From positions 124,001 to 188,000 of the forward strand of contig NZ_JAHWQX010000002.1 in NCBI RefSeq assembly GCF_019334345.1: a DNA stretch of 64,000 nt. Direction: 5' to 3'. A program made the position numbers and the translations under genes. Of the stretch, positions 33,826 through 43,135 are shown piece by piece. The notes below the pieces were generated by a model, which ran no database searches, was not told the DNA's origin, and saw only the letters and a program-made list of their open reading frames with translations. How positions within the stretch are numbered: the stretch's first letter is position 1; each line of letters starts with the position of its first letter. The DNA comes from Neohoeflea coraliihabitans. Its GTDB lineage: Bacteria > Pseudomonadota > Alphaproteobacteria > Rhizobiales > Rhizobiaceae.

Positions 33826-35016
33826 TCAGCTCCAGCCGCCGCCATGGGTGACGAAGAAGATGTGCTGCCCGATGCGGCCGACGCGACGCATCTTGCGCGC
33901 CCAGGGGGGACGGACATAGGTGGCGTGGTAATGGGTGGAGGATCCCACCTCGGTCAGCCAGATCTTGCCGGCGGAGACGGCGATGGCAATCTCCTCGGCC
34001 ATGTTCCAGTGGCGCGGCGACTTGATGCGGTCGCGGATCCCATCGCAGGCGAAGGAGAACTGGCAGCGGTTGCGCCAGGACTGGTTCTGGTAAACGACGC
34101 CGCAGATGCTGTCGGGATAGGTGGGATTGCGCACCCGGTTGAGGATCACCTGCGCGACGGCCGCCTGGCCCTTGAGGCTTTCGCCGCGCGCTTCGAAATA
34201 GATGCCGGCGGCCAGGCAGCGCTGCTGCTTGGCGCTGAAGGCAGAGGCGGGCAGCGGACTGGCGGCCCAGGCGTGATCGCGCTCGCCGATCGGCGGGATG
34301 AAGCGGCCGCGGCGGGTTTCGGTCTGCAGGATCGAGGCAAAGGGCGACTGGCGGGAGTAGTCAGGCGGCGGCGGCGCATAGGCGGTGGCCAGGATGTCGG
34401 CATCGCGGTTGGTCACCAGTTTGGCAAGCATCGGCGAGACCTGTGGATCTACCACCTTCGGCTTGCGGGCGTAGAAGGCGCGGGCGACCTGTACTTCGCG
34501 GCCCTTGATGTCCGGATCGACGAACGCCATCGGCTTGTTCAGTTCAAGGGTGGGTCGCAGAAGGTTGGACTGCCGCTCGAGCACCGAGCCGGCCGAGAAC
34601 TGGCGCGGCGGCGCGATCGGGGCGACGGTGACGACGCGGCCCTTTTTCTGCGAGCGGGTGATGCGCTCGGAATCGGGGCGGGGATCATCGGCGCCGACCT
34701 TGCCGGAAAAGGCGATCACTTCGCCGCTCGGCAGGGTGATGCCGCCGCCGCCGGTGGTCGAATTGGTCAGGATCGGATCGACGAAGGCGAGATCAGCGGT
34801 CTGCACGGCGCCGGCGGGCGCCGCCGTCAGATGGGTTTTCCACCGCCCCTGCCCTTTCTCGAGAGCGGCGATGTAGGAGCCCATATCGGCGAAATCGGTG
34901 GGTGTGGGTGAAGCGGCAAAAAAGCCGAAACCGATCAACAATGGCGCAAAAAGGCGATGGCCTGGACCCTTGCGCAACCCCTTGCGGTCAGGCCGACGGT
35001 GCATGAAATGGCGCAC
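33826..35016 (-). CDS. SleB-type cell wall hydrolase
   Basis: 396 residues from a GTG at 35016 (GGAGA six bases upstream); the frame also opens at 35034 and an ATG lies at 35004. A basic, hydrophobic N-terminus (GHRLFAPLLIGFGFFAAS) serves as signal sequence. About 220 residues of Pro/Ser-rich linker follow. The C-terminal Hydrolase_2/SleB domain starts at QQRCLAAGIYFEARGESLKGQAAVAQVILNRV with its catalytic glutamate region and continues through YQNQSWRNRCQFSFACDG and STHYHATYVRPPWARKM. It likely cleaves peptidoglycan glycan strands (lytic transglycosylase-like) during growth or division. Its upstream gap overlaps the der 3' end and carries TTAACC-type CtrA-like elements (35073-35095). Confidence 0.9.
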   Translation of the reverse strand: MRHFMHRRPDRKGLRKGPGHRLFAPLLIGFGFFAASPTPTDFADMGSYIAALEKGQGRWKTHLTAAPAGAVQTADLAFVDPILTNSTTGGGGITLPSGEVIAFSGKVGADDPRPDSERITRSQKKGRVVTVAPIAPPRQFSAGSVLERQSNLLRPTLELNKPMAFVDPDIKGREVQVARAFYARKPKVVDPQVSPMLAKLVTNRDADILATAYAPPPPDYSRQSPFASILQTETRRGRFIPPIGERDHAWAASPLPASAFSAKQQRCLAAGIYFEARGESLKGQAAVAQVILNRVRNPTYPDSICGVVYQNQSWRNRCQFSFACDGIRDRIKSPRHWNMAEEIAIAVSAGKIWLTEVGSSTHYHATYVRPPWARKMRRVGRIGQHIFFVTHGGGWS

Positions 35017-35089
35017 GCAAACTCTCCGGTACACTTACTCGCGAAACAACAACAGCTTCGCAAGGTGGATCATTAACCTTGATTTACCG

Positions 35090-36568
35090 TTAACCGCGCC
35101 GGCTGCCGGAGGGGGCTTTCTTCTTGCCCCAGCGCGCCGCCTGGCGGCGAGCCGGTTTATCGCTGGGCGCATAGGGATTTTCGCCGCCGCGATAAAAGAT
35201 GCGAATCGGCACGCCCGGCATTTCGAAATCGTTGCGCAATCCGTTGATCAGATAGCGGGTGTAGGATTCCGGGACAGCATCGGGACGGGTGCAGGAGATC
35301 ATGAAACCGGGGGGCCGGGCCTTGACCTGGGTCATGTATTTCAGCTTCAGGCGCCGGCCCGAAACCGCCGGCGGCGGGTGATGGCCCTGCACGAAATCGA
35401 GCCAGCGGTTGAGCTTTGCCGTCGAGATGCGCTGATTCCAGATGCGATGCGCGAAGGTGACGGCTTCCATCAGCTTGTCGAGCCCCTCGCCGGTCTGCCC
35501 GGCCATCGGCACGGCACGGATGCCACGGATCTGCGGCAAGAGACGCTCGGTCTTCTCGCGCAACTCCTTGAGCACTTCCTGGCGATTGTCGATCAGGTCC
35601 CACTTGTTGAAGGCGATGACCGGGGCGCGGCCTTCGCGCACGACGAGATCGGCAATCTGCAGATCCTGCTTTTCGAAGGGGATCGTCGCATCGAGAACGA
35701 TGACGACGACTTCGGCAAAGCGAATGGCGCGCAGCGCATCGGCGACCGACAATTTTTCCAGTTTCTCCTGGACGCGCGCCTTGCGCCGCAGCCCGGCGGT
35801 ATCGAACAGCTTGATGTCGCGGCCGCGCCATTGCCATTTGACGGAGATCGAATCGCGCGTGATGCCGGCCTCCGGCCCGGTCAGCAGGCGGTCTTCGCCA
35901 AGACAGGTGTTGATCAGCGTCGACTTGCCGGCATTGGGGCGCCCGACAATGGCCACCCGCATCGGCTTGCTGGTGTCGTATTCCGGGCCTTCATCCTCGT
36001 CGTCGACCGGACGCGGGGCGATATCGATATCGGTTGCCGCCTCCTCCGGACGGTCTTTGGCAAACGCCCGCTCCTCGCCAATGGCGGCAACGATGGCATC
36101 GCGCAAATCGAGCATGCCACCGCCGTGCTCAGCCGAAATCGGCACCGGCTCGCCGAGCCCGAGGCGATAGGCATCGAACATGCCGGCTTCGGCGCCGCGC
36201 GCCTCGGCCTTGTTGGCGACGAGAACGACCGGTTTGCCGCGCTTGCGCAAGATCGAGGAGAGCATTTCGTCGACCGGCGTCAGTCCGCTCTTGGCATCGA
36301 CAAGAAACAGCGCCAGATCGGCCTCGTCGATGGCGGCCTCGGTCTGGGCGCGCATGCGACCCTCGAGTGTTTCAGGCGCGGAAATTTCCAGGCCAGCGGT
36401 ATCGATCATGGTGAAGCGCAGATCGACAAGGCGGGCGTCGCCCGGCCGGCGGTCGCGGGTGACGCCGGGCGTGTCGTCCACCAGCGCCAGCTTGCGGCCG
36501 GCCAGGCGGTTGAACAGCGTCGATTTGCCGACATTCGGTCTGCCGACAATGGCGAGAGTGAAGCTCAT
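35090..36568 (-). CDS. der: Ribosome biogenesis GTPase Der
   Basis: 492 residues with two tandem G domains. The first P-loop GRPNVGKST starts at residue 9, with [16 protein letters not shown] and VANKAE; the second P-loop GRPNAGKST is near 213, with [19 protein letters not shown] and [11 protein letters not shown]-like domain at the C-terminus ([24 protein letters not shown]) is followed by an Arg/Lys-rich tail. Der is essential for 50S maturation. The acidic linker between the G domains (about 190-205, [10 protein letters not shown]) is longer than in E. coli. The next gene upstream on this strand is a YfgM-like protein, 147 bases away. Confidence 0.97.
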   Translation of the reverse strand: MSFTLAIVGRPNVGKSTLFNRLAGRKLALVDDTPGVTRDRRPGDARLVDLRFTMIDTAGLEISAPETLEGRMRAQTEAAIDEADLALFLVDAKSGLTPVDEMLSSILRKRGKPVVLVANKAEARGAEAGMFDAYRLGLGEPVPISAEHGGGMLDLRDAIVAAIGEERAFAKDRPEEAATDIDIAPRPVDDEDEGPEYDTSKPMRVAIVGRPNAGKSTLINTCLGEDRLLTGPEAGITRDSISVKWQWRGRDIKLFDTAGLRRKARVQEKLEKLSVADALRAIRFAEVVVIVLDATIPFEKQDLQIADLVVREGRAPVIAFNKWDLIDNRQEVLKELREKTERLLPQIRGIRAVPMAGQTGEGLDKLMEAVTFAHRIWNQRISTAKLNRWLDFVQGHHPPPAVSGRRLKLKYMTQVKARPPGFMISCTRPDAVPESYTRYLINGLRNDFEMPGVPIRIFYRGGENPYAPSDKPARRQAARWGKKKAPSGSRRG

Positions 36569-36715
36569 ATTCGTCCTTGCCCTCCCCGGGGCCCTGTCAC
36601 CAAAGCGCGCGACCGGTCATTGCGGCCCAGTCCCTGCAGCCCCTGCCACACGCTGCAAACCGGCACGGTCGGTCCGGCACCTGACGACGCGCCCGGGGCG
36701 GCATCGCCGGTCCGG

Positions 36716-37387
36716 TCAGGACTGCGGCAGGCGCGCGGTGATCAGATCCAGCATGATTTGCGCCCGGCGGCTGATATTGGCCGGAGACTCGTCGTCGGAC
36801 AGGATTTCCGCGAACCAGTCCCGGGCGCGCGCCAGCTCTTGCACCTGAAAAGCGGCAAGACCAAGGATTTCGCGAGCCGAATGTCGATAAGCGTGGCCGG
36901 GGACGGCAAGCAGCTCGACGGCAGCGGAGGCGGCCTCGTAGCTGCCGGTGTCGACGAGAAGGTAGCCGGCGCGCACCCGCGCCACATCGCGCACGGAATC
37001 GGCGACGCCGCTGTCCTGGGCGATGGCGAGAAAGGCGCGGGCGGCGGCTTCCTTATCGCCTTCTTCGGCGGTGACGGTGGCGGCGCGCATGCGGGCGAGC
37101 ACCGGATAGGCGCCGTGCCCTTCCTCTTCGAGCGCGTTGAAGGCGGCGAGAGCCTCCTCGTTCTTGCCCTGGCGGGCGAGTTCGAGGGCGACGAGATACT
37201 GATCGCCGGAGCGTGCCGCAGTGACATTGCGCCAATATTCCCAGCCGCGCTCGGCGGCGGTTCCGACGATGATCAGGATCGCCAGGCCGATGATGAGAAA
37301 GCGCCAGCGCTGCCAGAAGGCCTTCAGCGCATCGGAGCGAAGCTCTTCATTGACTTCGCGGATAAAGGTGGAATCATCGTTGCTCAT
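36716..37387 (-). CDS. YfgM-like membrane-anchored TPR protein
   Basis: 223 residues. A cytoplasmic N-terminus (MSNDDSTFIREVNEELRSDALKAFWQRW) precedes one membrane helix (RFLIIGLAILIIVGTAA), then periplasmic TPR-like helices (YLVALELARQGKNEEALAAFNAL; GYLLVDTGSYEAASAAVELLA). This is the YfgM/tetratricopeptide_2 layout; E. coli YfgM works with the Sec translocon and PpiD. In enterobacteria yfgM-bamB-der are adjacent. Here no BamB beta-propeller gene lies between this gene and der. Confidence 0.88.
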   Translation of the reverse strand: MSNDDSTFIREVNEELRSDALKAFWQRWRFLIIGLAILIIVGTAAERGWEYWRNVTAARSGDQYLVALELARQGKNEEALAAFNALEEEGHGAYPVLARMRAATVTAEEGDKEAAARAFLAIAQDSGVADSVRDVARVRAGYLLVDTGSYEAASAAVELLAVPGHAYRHSAREILGLAAFQVQELARARDWFAEILSDDESPANISRRAQIMLDLITARLPQS

Positions 37388-37516
37388 GTCACTCGCCCGG
37401 TCATCTGCCCGGGTTGCGGCCCGGACGCCATTTGCCGCCTTCTAGTGTCAAACAGGTTTCAATGGAAGGGAAAAGGCTGCGGCAGTGCCTTTCGCCGCTT
37501 CCAGAGCCGGGTCGTG

Positions 37517-38104
37517 TCAGCGCATGACAATCGGCGCGACGCCGAACAGCCATTCGTGCAGGAACAGGACAAAGGCGAGGTAGACGAGCACGCCGACCGC
37601 CACCGAAATGACATCCCAGCGCACCGGCCCCGGCCGCGGCTCGACGGCTTCGCCAGCGCGAACCCGGCGCTTGACGGCAATGCGGTCCAACACCGCCCAG
37701 ACGAGAAAGCCGCCGAACAGCAGCAGCGATGCGAGATCGCCATTCACCAACAGATGGGCAGGCGCCCAGATCTTCACCGCCAGCAGCATCGGATGTTTGA
37801 CTGCAGCCTTGATACGGCCGGGCGGAAATTGCGAGACGACGAGCAGGATGATCGACACCAGCATCAGCAAGGCGGTGACATGACTCATCCACAGGGGGGC
37901 GACCCAGAGCACGACCGGATTCATCCGGGCCATTCCATAGCCCCAGACGATCAGCACCAGGCCAACCAGGGCGATCACCGAATAGACGGCCTTCCAGGGC
38001 CCCTCACCGAGTTTGGCGACCTGTGCGTCGCGGAAATCCGATGCGGCAATGCGGACCGAATGAATGCCAAGGAAGATGACGAGTCCGAGGATGAGGATCA
38101 GCAC
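37517..38104 (-). CDS. NnrU family membrane protein
   Basis: 195 residues starting with GTG at 38104, with GGAG about seven bases upstream. There are five to six hydrophobic helices; family landmarks are HSVRIAASDFRDAQVAKLGEGPWKAVYSVIALVGLVLIVWGYG, HPMLLAVKIWAPAHLLVNGDLASLLLFGGFLVWAVLDRI and KRRV. NnrU was first seen in denitrification loci and resembles isoprenylcysteine methyltransferase-like (DUF/MAPEG-like) membrane proteins. No nir/nor/nos gene is nearby, so a denitrification role should not be assumed. It is divergent from the DksA-type gene. Confidence 0.88.
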   Translation of the reverse strand: MLILILGLVIFLGIHSVRIAASDFRDAQVAKLGEGPWKAVYSVIALVGLVLIVWGYGMARMNPVVLWVAPLWMSHVTALLMLVSIILLVVSQFPPGRIKAAVKHPMLLAVKIWAPAHLLVNGDLASLLLFGGFLVWAVLDRIAVKRRVRAGEAVEPRPGPVRWDVISVAVGVLVYLAFVLFLHEWLFGVAPIVMR

Positions 38105-38219
38105 TTAAGCGCTCCATGATCGAGATGTGTTGCAAAGCTATAGCGGTTGCGGCGCAGGAATTGAACAGGCGCCGGGCCGGGTTGTTGGCGTTTTCACCAT
38201 TGCCGCCTACCATTGTCGC

Positions 38220-38558
38220 ATGACAGTTGATCTTGCAGCGGCGCGCGCCCGGCTCAACGATGTGAAGAACGAACTCGAAGCGATGTCCGCGTTATCACGG
38301 GCCGCGCGGGCTCCGGTCGAGCTTGATCAGCAGTCGATCGGAAGGCTGTCGCGCATGGATGCGATGCAGCAGCAGGCGATGGCGGCCAGCCAGGAACGCA
38401 CGCGGCAGCGGGATCTGGTGCGCATCGAGATGGCCGAACGTCGCCTTGCGGAGGGCGACTACGGCTATTGCGAGGACTGCGGCGAGGAGATACCCGACCG
38501 GCGCCTGGCCATCGATCCGATGGCCGAAACCTGCGTTCGCTGTGCCGCTGCGCGCTGA
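38220..38558 (+). CDS. TraR/DksA-type zinc-finger protein
   Basis: 112 residues from the ATG at 38220, the best family start, though no strong Shine-Dalgarno is present; the frame opens further upstream to 38127. An N-terminal helix (DLAAARARLNDVKNELEAMSALSRAAR) and a second helix (MDAMQQQAMAASQERTRQRDLVRIEMAERRLAEGDYGYCEDCGEEIPDRRL) form a short coiled coil. A four-cysteine zinc finger follows: CEDC and CVRC. It is shorter than true DksA and lacks the Asp-Ala-Asp tip that contacts RNA polymerase, so it is more likely a TraR/YbiI-like regulator. Confidence 0.88.
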   Translation: MTVDLAAARARLNDVKNELEAMSALSRAARAPVELDQQSIGRLSRMDAMQQQAMAASQERTRQRDLVRIEMAERRLAEGDYGYCEDCGEEIPDRRLAIDPMAETCVRCAAAR

Positions 38559-38627
38559 CAAGCGCATACAAATCTGCAACTCAAAGCCATTACGGGAACC
38601 TGCGGGACGCCCGCGCCGTTTCCCCTG

Positions 38628-39665
38628 ATGTTTACCGGAGTCTTGTCCTTGCCGCGTTTGTCCGGCCTTCGTGCCCTGTCCCGTCTCAGCCTCGCTGCCA
38701 GCGTCGGTCTTGCCGCCATCCTCTTGCAACCGGCGCAGCCGCGTGCCGCGCAGGCAGGCACCGATCCGCAATTGATCATCGTCTCGTTCGACGGCGCGCA
38801 TGACAATGCCTTATGGGAGCGCAGCCTGGCCATGGCGCGGCGCACGGGCGCGACCTTCACCTATTTCCTCGGCTGCACGTTTCTGATGACCCGCGCCGAT
38901 GCGGCATCCTATCAGGCTCCGGGCGAGAAACAGGGCGCATCGAATGTCGGCTTTGCGCCGGACCACGCTGATGTCAGGGCGCGGCTCGGACACATCTGGG
39001 AGGCCTACCGGGCCGGCCACGAAATAGGCAGTCATGGCTGCGGCCATTTCGATGGCAGCGCCTGGACGGCGCGGCAATGGCAGGAGGAATTTTCCCAGTT
39101 CGATGCGGCGCTGAAGCGCGCCTGGACCGTGAGCGGCAATGGCGGGTCCGAGCCGGCCGGCTGGCAGGACTTTGCCACGACGGCGATCCGGGGATTTCGC
39201 GCGCCTTATCTTGCCACCGGGCCGGGACTGTTCGAGGCCCTGGCGCGGCACGGCTTTGCCTATGATGCCAGCACGGTGTCCGACGGGCCGGAAACGCCGC
39301 GGCTCGGCGCCAAGCCGGTGCGGTTTTCCCTGCCGATGATCGCCGAGGGGCCAAAAAACCGGCCGGTGATTGCCATGGATTACAATTTTTTCGCCCGCCA
39401 TTCCGGCGCCAAGGAACGCCCCGAGGACGCCGCCGCGTTTCGCGAGCGGACACTGAAGGCCCTGCGCTCGGCACTCGAACGCGAGTATCAGGGCAGCCGG
39501 CAGCCGCTGCAGATCGGGTATCACTTCGTCGAAATGAATGGCGGCGCCTACTGGGATGCGCTCGACATCTTCCTGGAGGAGAGCTGCGGCAAGGCGGAGA
39601 TTGCCTGCGTCAGCCACGCCGAAGCGCTCAGACGGCTTGCCGCCGGCGATGATTCCCCCAGCTGA
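38628..39665 (+). CDS. Secreted polysaccharide deacetylase (NodB domain)
   Basis: 345 residues from the ATG at 38628; a TTG at 38649 has a better GGAG site eight bases upstream, so the true N-terminus may be seven residues shorter. A signal peptide (LSRLSLAASVGLAAILLQPAQPRAAQA) precedes the catalytic region: VSFDGAHDN (expected metal Asp), TYFLGCTFL, and HEIGSHGCGHFDG with the two metal histidines. GFRAPYLATGPGLFEALARHGFAYD follows. It de-N-acetylates an amino-sugar polymer in the envelope. It is not NodB itself, given the exported form and absence of nod neighbours. The substrate (peptidoglycan, PNAG, lipooligosaccharide) is unknown. Confidence 0.85.
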   Translation: MFTGVLSLPRLSGLRALSRLSLAASVGLAAILLQPAQPRAAQAGTDPQLIIVSFDGAHDNALWERSLAMARRTGATFTYFLGCTFLMTRADAASYQAPGEKQGASNVGFAPDHADVRARLGHIWEAYRAGHEIGSHGCGHFDGSAWTARQWQEEFSQFDAALKRAWTVSGNGGSEPAGWQDFATTAIRGFRAPYLATGPGLFEALARHGFAYDASTVSDGPETPRLGAKPVRFSLPMIAEGPKNRPVIAMDYNFFARHSGAKERPEDAAAFRERTLKALRSALEREYQGSRQPLQIGYHFVEMNGGAYWDALDIFLEESCGKAEIACVSHAEALRRLAAGDDSPS

Positions 39666-39686
39666 TGCGCCGGCCGCCTTGTTCTG

Positions 39687-41018
39687 CTAGCGCGGATCCT
39701 CGATGGTCTGGATCGCGTCGGGACCGCCCTCGCCCGGCGCCGGATCGGCGGCGCGCTGGGCGTAGCCACCGCCGGTGCCGATGCCCGAGAGATAGCGCTG
39801 TTCGAGATCGGACAGTTCCTCGCCGCGGAACACAGCCTCGAAGGCGCGCAGGCGTTTGTAGATCGACAGCAATTCGACGATCGTCGTCCAGGAATTGACG
39901 AGAAACTGGAATGAATTGGAGACCTGGCTGAAGGCGGTGAGAATCTGCTGCCAGATGCCCAGCGTGATCTTGCCGGCAATGACGGTCGGCACGAGGATGA
40001 TGTTGACGTAAATGGCATCGGCCTGGATGTAGAATCCGCGCGCGATGTTGAAATACATGTAGTGAAAATACAGCCTGAAATAGTTCTTGCGGACGTTTTC
40101 AAACAGCTGCCGGACGGTTGGCGGCTGCGCCCGGTCCGGATCATCCTCGCCGTAGACCAGTTCCTTGCGGTAGGCCGCCTCGACTCGCTGATTGCGAAAT
40201 TCGAGCCCCGGCAGCTTGATCCCGACAATGGCCAGCAACGCCGTGCCAAAAGCGGCCCAGAACAAAAGCGCGGTGAAGAGCGCATGCGGAATGGCGCCTA
40301 CCAGCGGCAGCTCGGTGACATATTGCGACAGTGCCCAGAGCACCGGCAAGAAGGCGACGAGGGTCATAATTGCATCGACGAAGGCAACGCCGAGCCCCTC
40401 CATGATCGAGGCAAAGCGCATGGTGTCTTCCTGAACACGCTGGGAAGCGCCCTCGATGTGGCGCACGCGCGGCCAGCGATCCATGTAGAAATCGTTCATC
40501 GCGGTGCGCCAGCGGAAGATGTAGTGGCTGACAAAGAAGCGCGTGACGACGAACACGCCCATGGAGACGAAGGCGATCTCCGCGAAAATGATCAGGAGGC
40601 CGTAAAGGTCGGCCTGGGTGACCGAGCCATCGCCGGAGAGGGCCTGCTGGAACTGGTCGAAGAACGGCCGCCGCCAATTGTTCAGCGCAACACTGACCTG
40701 GACGCCGAAATAGGTGGTGAAAAGGATGAAGATCGATCCGAAGATCGACCACCATTGCCAGCGGTGCGGCGAGAAGAAGAGCCAGAAGAAGCCGAAAGCG
40801 CAGGACCAGATCAGGTAGAAGAAATAGAACCACATGAAGGACGGCGTGTAGAAATAGCGCAGCCCGACGATCGGTTCATCGGTCTCAGATGCCAGCGGAA
40901 AGCCGAGCGCCTGGCCGATCGAGTCGCCGATCGTGTACCAGAGTACGATGCCGAGCGCGGTCCAGAGCAGGGCCGAGGAGAAGAAGAGCTTCGGCCGGGG
41001 AAAGAATGATTCGAACAC
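39687..41018 (-). CDS. bacA: BacA/SbmA-type peptide transporter
   Basis: 443 residues from a GTG at 41018 (GGAAGG six bases upstream), giving VFESFFPRPKLFFSSALLW, the expected BacA N-terminus; the frame is open to 41114. Multiple membrane helices and the SbmA_BacA signatures are present: RWRTAMNDFYMDRWPRVRHIEGASQRVQEDTMRFA, VDAIMTLVAFLPVLWALS, SQVSNSFQFLVNSWTTIVELLSIYKRLRAFEA. It is a proton-driven importer of antimicrobial and NCR-type peptides in the inner membrane, known for rhizobial symbiosis and Brucella persistence, but widespread and not a symbiosis marker by itself. No nif, nod or T4SS genes occur here. Confidence 0.93.
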   Translation of the reverse strand: MFESFFPRPKLFFSSALLWTALGIVLWYTIGDSIGQALGFPLASETDEPIVGLRYFYTPSFMWFYFFYLIWSCAFGFFWLFFSPHRWQWWSIFGSIFILFTTYFGVQVSVALNNWRRPFFDQFQQALSGDGSVTQADLYGLLIIFAEIAFVSMGVFVVTRFFVSHYIFRWRTAMNDFYMDRWPRVRHIEGASQRVQEDTMRFASIMEGLGVAFVDAIMTLVAFLPVLWALSQYVTELPLVGAIPHALFTALLFWAAFGTALLAIVGIKLPGLEFRNQRVEAAYRKELVYGEDDPDRAQPPTVRQLFENVRKNYFRLYFHYMYFNIARGFYIQADAIYVNIILVPTVIAGKITLGIWQQILTAFSQVSNSFQFLVNSWTTIVELLSIYKRLRAFEAVFRGEELSDLEQRYLSGIGTGGGYAQRAADPAPGEGGPDAIQTIEDPR

Positions 41019-41185
41019 AGAGGGCCTTCCGGGAAGCGGAGCGGTAATGCCTGCGGGCGATGACCGTCCATCTGATCGGGGGTTCTTGTTAGGCCAAAGG
41101 CCGGGAAACGACAATTGCTGTCATGAAAATATGAGCAAAGCTTGTCGGCGGCGGGCGGGCGCTGCGTATCAAGCCGGAAAATGAC

Positions 41186-41215
41186 ACGGCCCGCCTTGCT
41201 TGCAAGGCGGGCCGT
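41186..41215. terminator. Perfect 14-bp hairpin, likely terminator of the BCCT gene
   Basis: ACGGCCCGCCTTGC (41186-41199) and GCAAGGCGGGCCGT (41202-41215) form a perfect stem with a two-base TT centre. On the minus strand the stem is followed by GTCATTTTCC, a short U-tract, fitting termination about 90 bases after the BCCT stop at 41303. Confidence 0.6.
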
Positions 41216-41302
41216 CTGTTGCATGGGGGCGCCGTCAAGCGCCTGGGCCGTGTCCCGAAGCGCCCAGATTGCCGGGGGCGCCCGGGGATACGATGCCGCT
41301 GG

Positions 41303-42925
41303 TCAGTTGTTCTTGAGGAACCGGTGCTCCTCGCTCAGCCCCTTGTAGACAGACCAGATCATAATCACCAGGAGCAGCGCGAAAGGCACGCCGGTGGTCA
41401 CCGCCGCCGCCTGCAGCGCGCCAAGCCCGCCGCCGATCAGCAGCACGATGGCGACAACGCCCTCGAACGTGGCCCAGAACACCCGCTGGGCAACCGGCGG
41501 ATTCGGGATGCCACCGGCGGTGATGGTGTCGATGACCAGCGATCCGGAATCAGAGGATGTGACGAAGAACACCATCACCAGCACGATGCCGATGAAGGAG
41601 GCGATCTGCGTCATGGGATAGGCGCGAAGCATCTCGAACAGCATCACTGCCTGCGGCGCGTCCTTCACAGCCTCGTTGCCCTGCGCGATGACCTGATTGA
41701 TTGCCGAACCGCCGAAGGTCGACATCCAGATGATCGACACGACGGTCGGGACGATCAGCACGCAGGTGATGAACTCGCGCACTGTGCGTCCGCGCGACAC
41801 GCGGGCAATGAACATGCCGACAAAGGGCGACCAGGAAATCCACCAGGCCCAGTAGAAGGCGGTCCATCCCTGCATGAAGTTGGTGTCTTCCCGCCCGAAC
41901 GGATTGGAGAGCGGCAGGATTTCCTTCACATAGGCCACGGTGTTGTCGAGAATGCCGGTTGCGATCACCGCCGTCGGTCCGGCGATGAAGATGAATCCGA
42001 GCAGCAGTAGCGCCAGGATCATGTTGAGTTCCGACAGCCGCTTCACGCCGGCATCGAGACCGGCGACAACCGAGCCAAGAGCGATCGCCGTGATGAACAG
42101 GATCAGCACCACCTTGGCGGTGCCGGTGATCGGCACGCCGAAGAGGAAGTTGAGGCCGGACAGGGCCTGCTCGGCACCAAAGCCGAGCGAGGTGGCGAGA
42201 CCGAACAGCGTGGCAAAAACCGCCAGGGTATCGATGATGTGGCCGGGCCAGCCCCAGATGCGTTCTCCCAGCAGCGGATAGAAGGCTGAGCGCAAGGTCA
42301 GCGGCAGGCCGCGATTATAGGAGAAGAAGGCGAGTGCCAGCCCTACCACGGCGTAGATTGCCCAGGGATGCGCGCCCCAATGGAAGATCGTTGCGGCCAT
42401 GGCGTTGAGCCGCGCCGCCTCGGCATCGCCGGCCGCGCCGGCCAGCGGCGCCCAGTCGGTGCGCGCGCCGTTCTCGACGACCACACCGCCAATGGAACTG
42501 GCATAGTGAGACAGCGGCTCGGAGACACCGAAGAACATCAGGCCGATGCCCATGCCGGCGGCAAAAAGCATCGAGAACCAGGCGAGATAGCCGAAATCGG
42601 GCCGGGCATCGATACCGCCGAGGCGGATCGAGCCGAGCGGGGTGACGACAAGCAAGAGAGCAAACAACACGAACAGATTGCCCGCCAGCAGCAGGGGCCA
42701 ATCAAACGTGTTGGTCATCGCCGGGCGCAGCCAGGCGAAAAAGTCGGTCGCCGTCTGACCGAACATCAGCGTCAGAATGACGAAAGCGACGATGACAACC
42801 GCCGAGATGAAGAAGACCGGGTTGTGAATATCGAGGCCGAGAACCTGGACATTGTCCTGCCCCGCCTCGAAGTCGGTATCAACCTCCAGGCTGGTGGCTG
42901 GTTCGGTAATTGGTTCGTTCGCCAT
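41303..42925 (-). CDS. BCCT-family betaine/carnitine/choline transporter
   Basis: 540 residues from the ATG at 42925, with an AGGGGG Shine-Dalgarno six bases upstream; the frame extends to 43060. Twelve membrane helices are expected. The BCCT signature region is FYWAWWISWSPFVGMFIARVSRGRTVREF, preceded by LAAGMGIGLMFFGVSEPL-like FAAGMGIGLMFFGVSEPLSHY. It is a Na+- or H+-coupled uptake system for quaternary-ammonium osmolytes. The substrate, and whether there is osmotic gating, cannot be read; the short C-terminal tail makes a BetP-like osmosensor unlikely. An MFS transporter gene on the same strand ends 210 bases upstream. Confidence 0.92.
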   Translation of the reverse strand: MANEPITEPATSLEVDTDFEAGQDNVQVLGLDIHNPVFFISAVVIVAFVILTLMFGQTATDFFAWLRPAMTNTFDWPLLLAGNLFVLFALLLVVTPLGSIRLGGIDARPDFGYLAWFSMLFAAGMGIGLMFFGVSEPLSHYASSIGGVVVENGARTDWAPLAGAAGDAEAARLNAMAATIFHWGAHPWAIYAVVGLALAFFSYNRGLPLTLRSAFYPLLGERIWGWPGHIIDTLAVFATLFGLATSLGFGAEQALSGLNFLFGVPITGTAKVVLILFITAIALGSVVAGLDAGVKRLSELNMILALLLLGFIFIAGPTAVIATGILDNTVAYVKEILPLSNPFGREDTNFMQGWTAFYWAWWISWSPFVGMFIARVSRGRTVREFITCVLIVPTVVSIIWMSTFGGSAINQVIAQGNEAVKDAPQAVMLFEMLRAYPMTQIASFIGIVLVMVFFVTSSDSGSLVIDTITAGGIPNPPVAQRVFWATFEGVVAIVLLIGGGLGALQAAAVTTGVPFALLLVIMIWSVYKGLSEEHRFLKNN

Positions 42926-43135
42926 GGCGACCCCCTGTTCGAACTGTGTGACTTCGCGATTTCGATGCCGAGAACTGCCCGCCCCGCAACGGAACTCTCT
43001 CGGCCGAACGATTAGCTCCATGTTAAAATGAACTGACCGTTTCTTCGGCTGTCCTACCATGAAACAGCGCCTTTTGCGACATGGGCGCAGGCGTTGTATG
43101 GGCTGTGGAAAACCGGGCGGGAGCAGGACCCGGGG

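Noticed and set aside
37517..38104. Denitrification locus suggested by nnrU
   Set aside because: No nir, nor or nos gene is present and the family is widespread.
34898..38119. A 1073-codon plus-strand frame over der and the YfgM-like gene
   Set aside because: Antisense shadow of recognised genes; composition is Arg/Gly/Ala/His-rich as expected for a shadow frame.
38628..39665. Reading the NodB-domain gene as nodulation gene nodB
   Set aside because: The protein is exported and has no nodA/nodC neighbours; puuE has the same fold but is allantoinase, showing that the fold alone is not informative.
39687..41018. Taking bacA as evidence of a symbiotic or pathogenic lifestyle
   Set aside because: BacA/SbmA occurs in many free-living bacteria, and no symbiosis or virulence locus is in the window.
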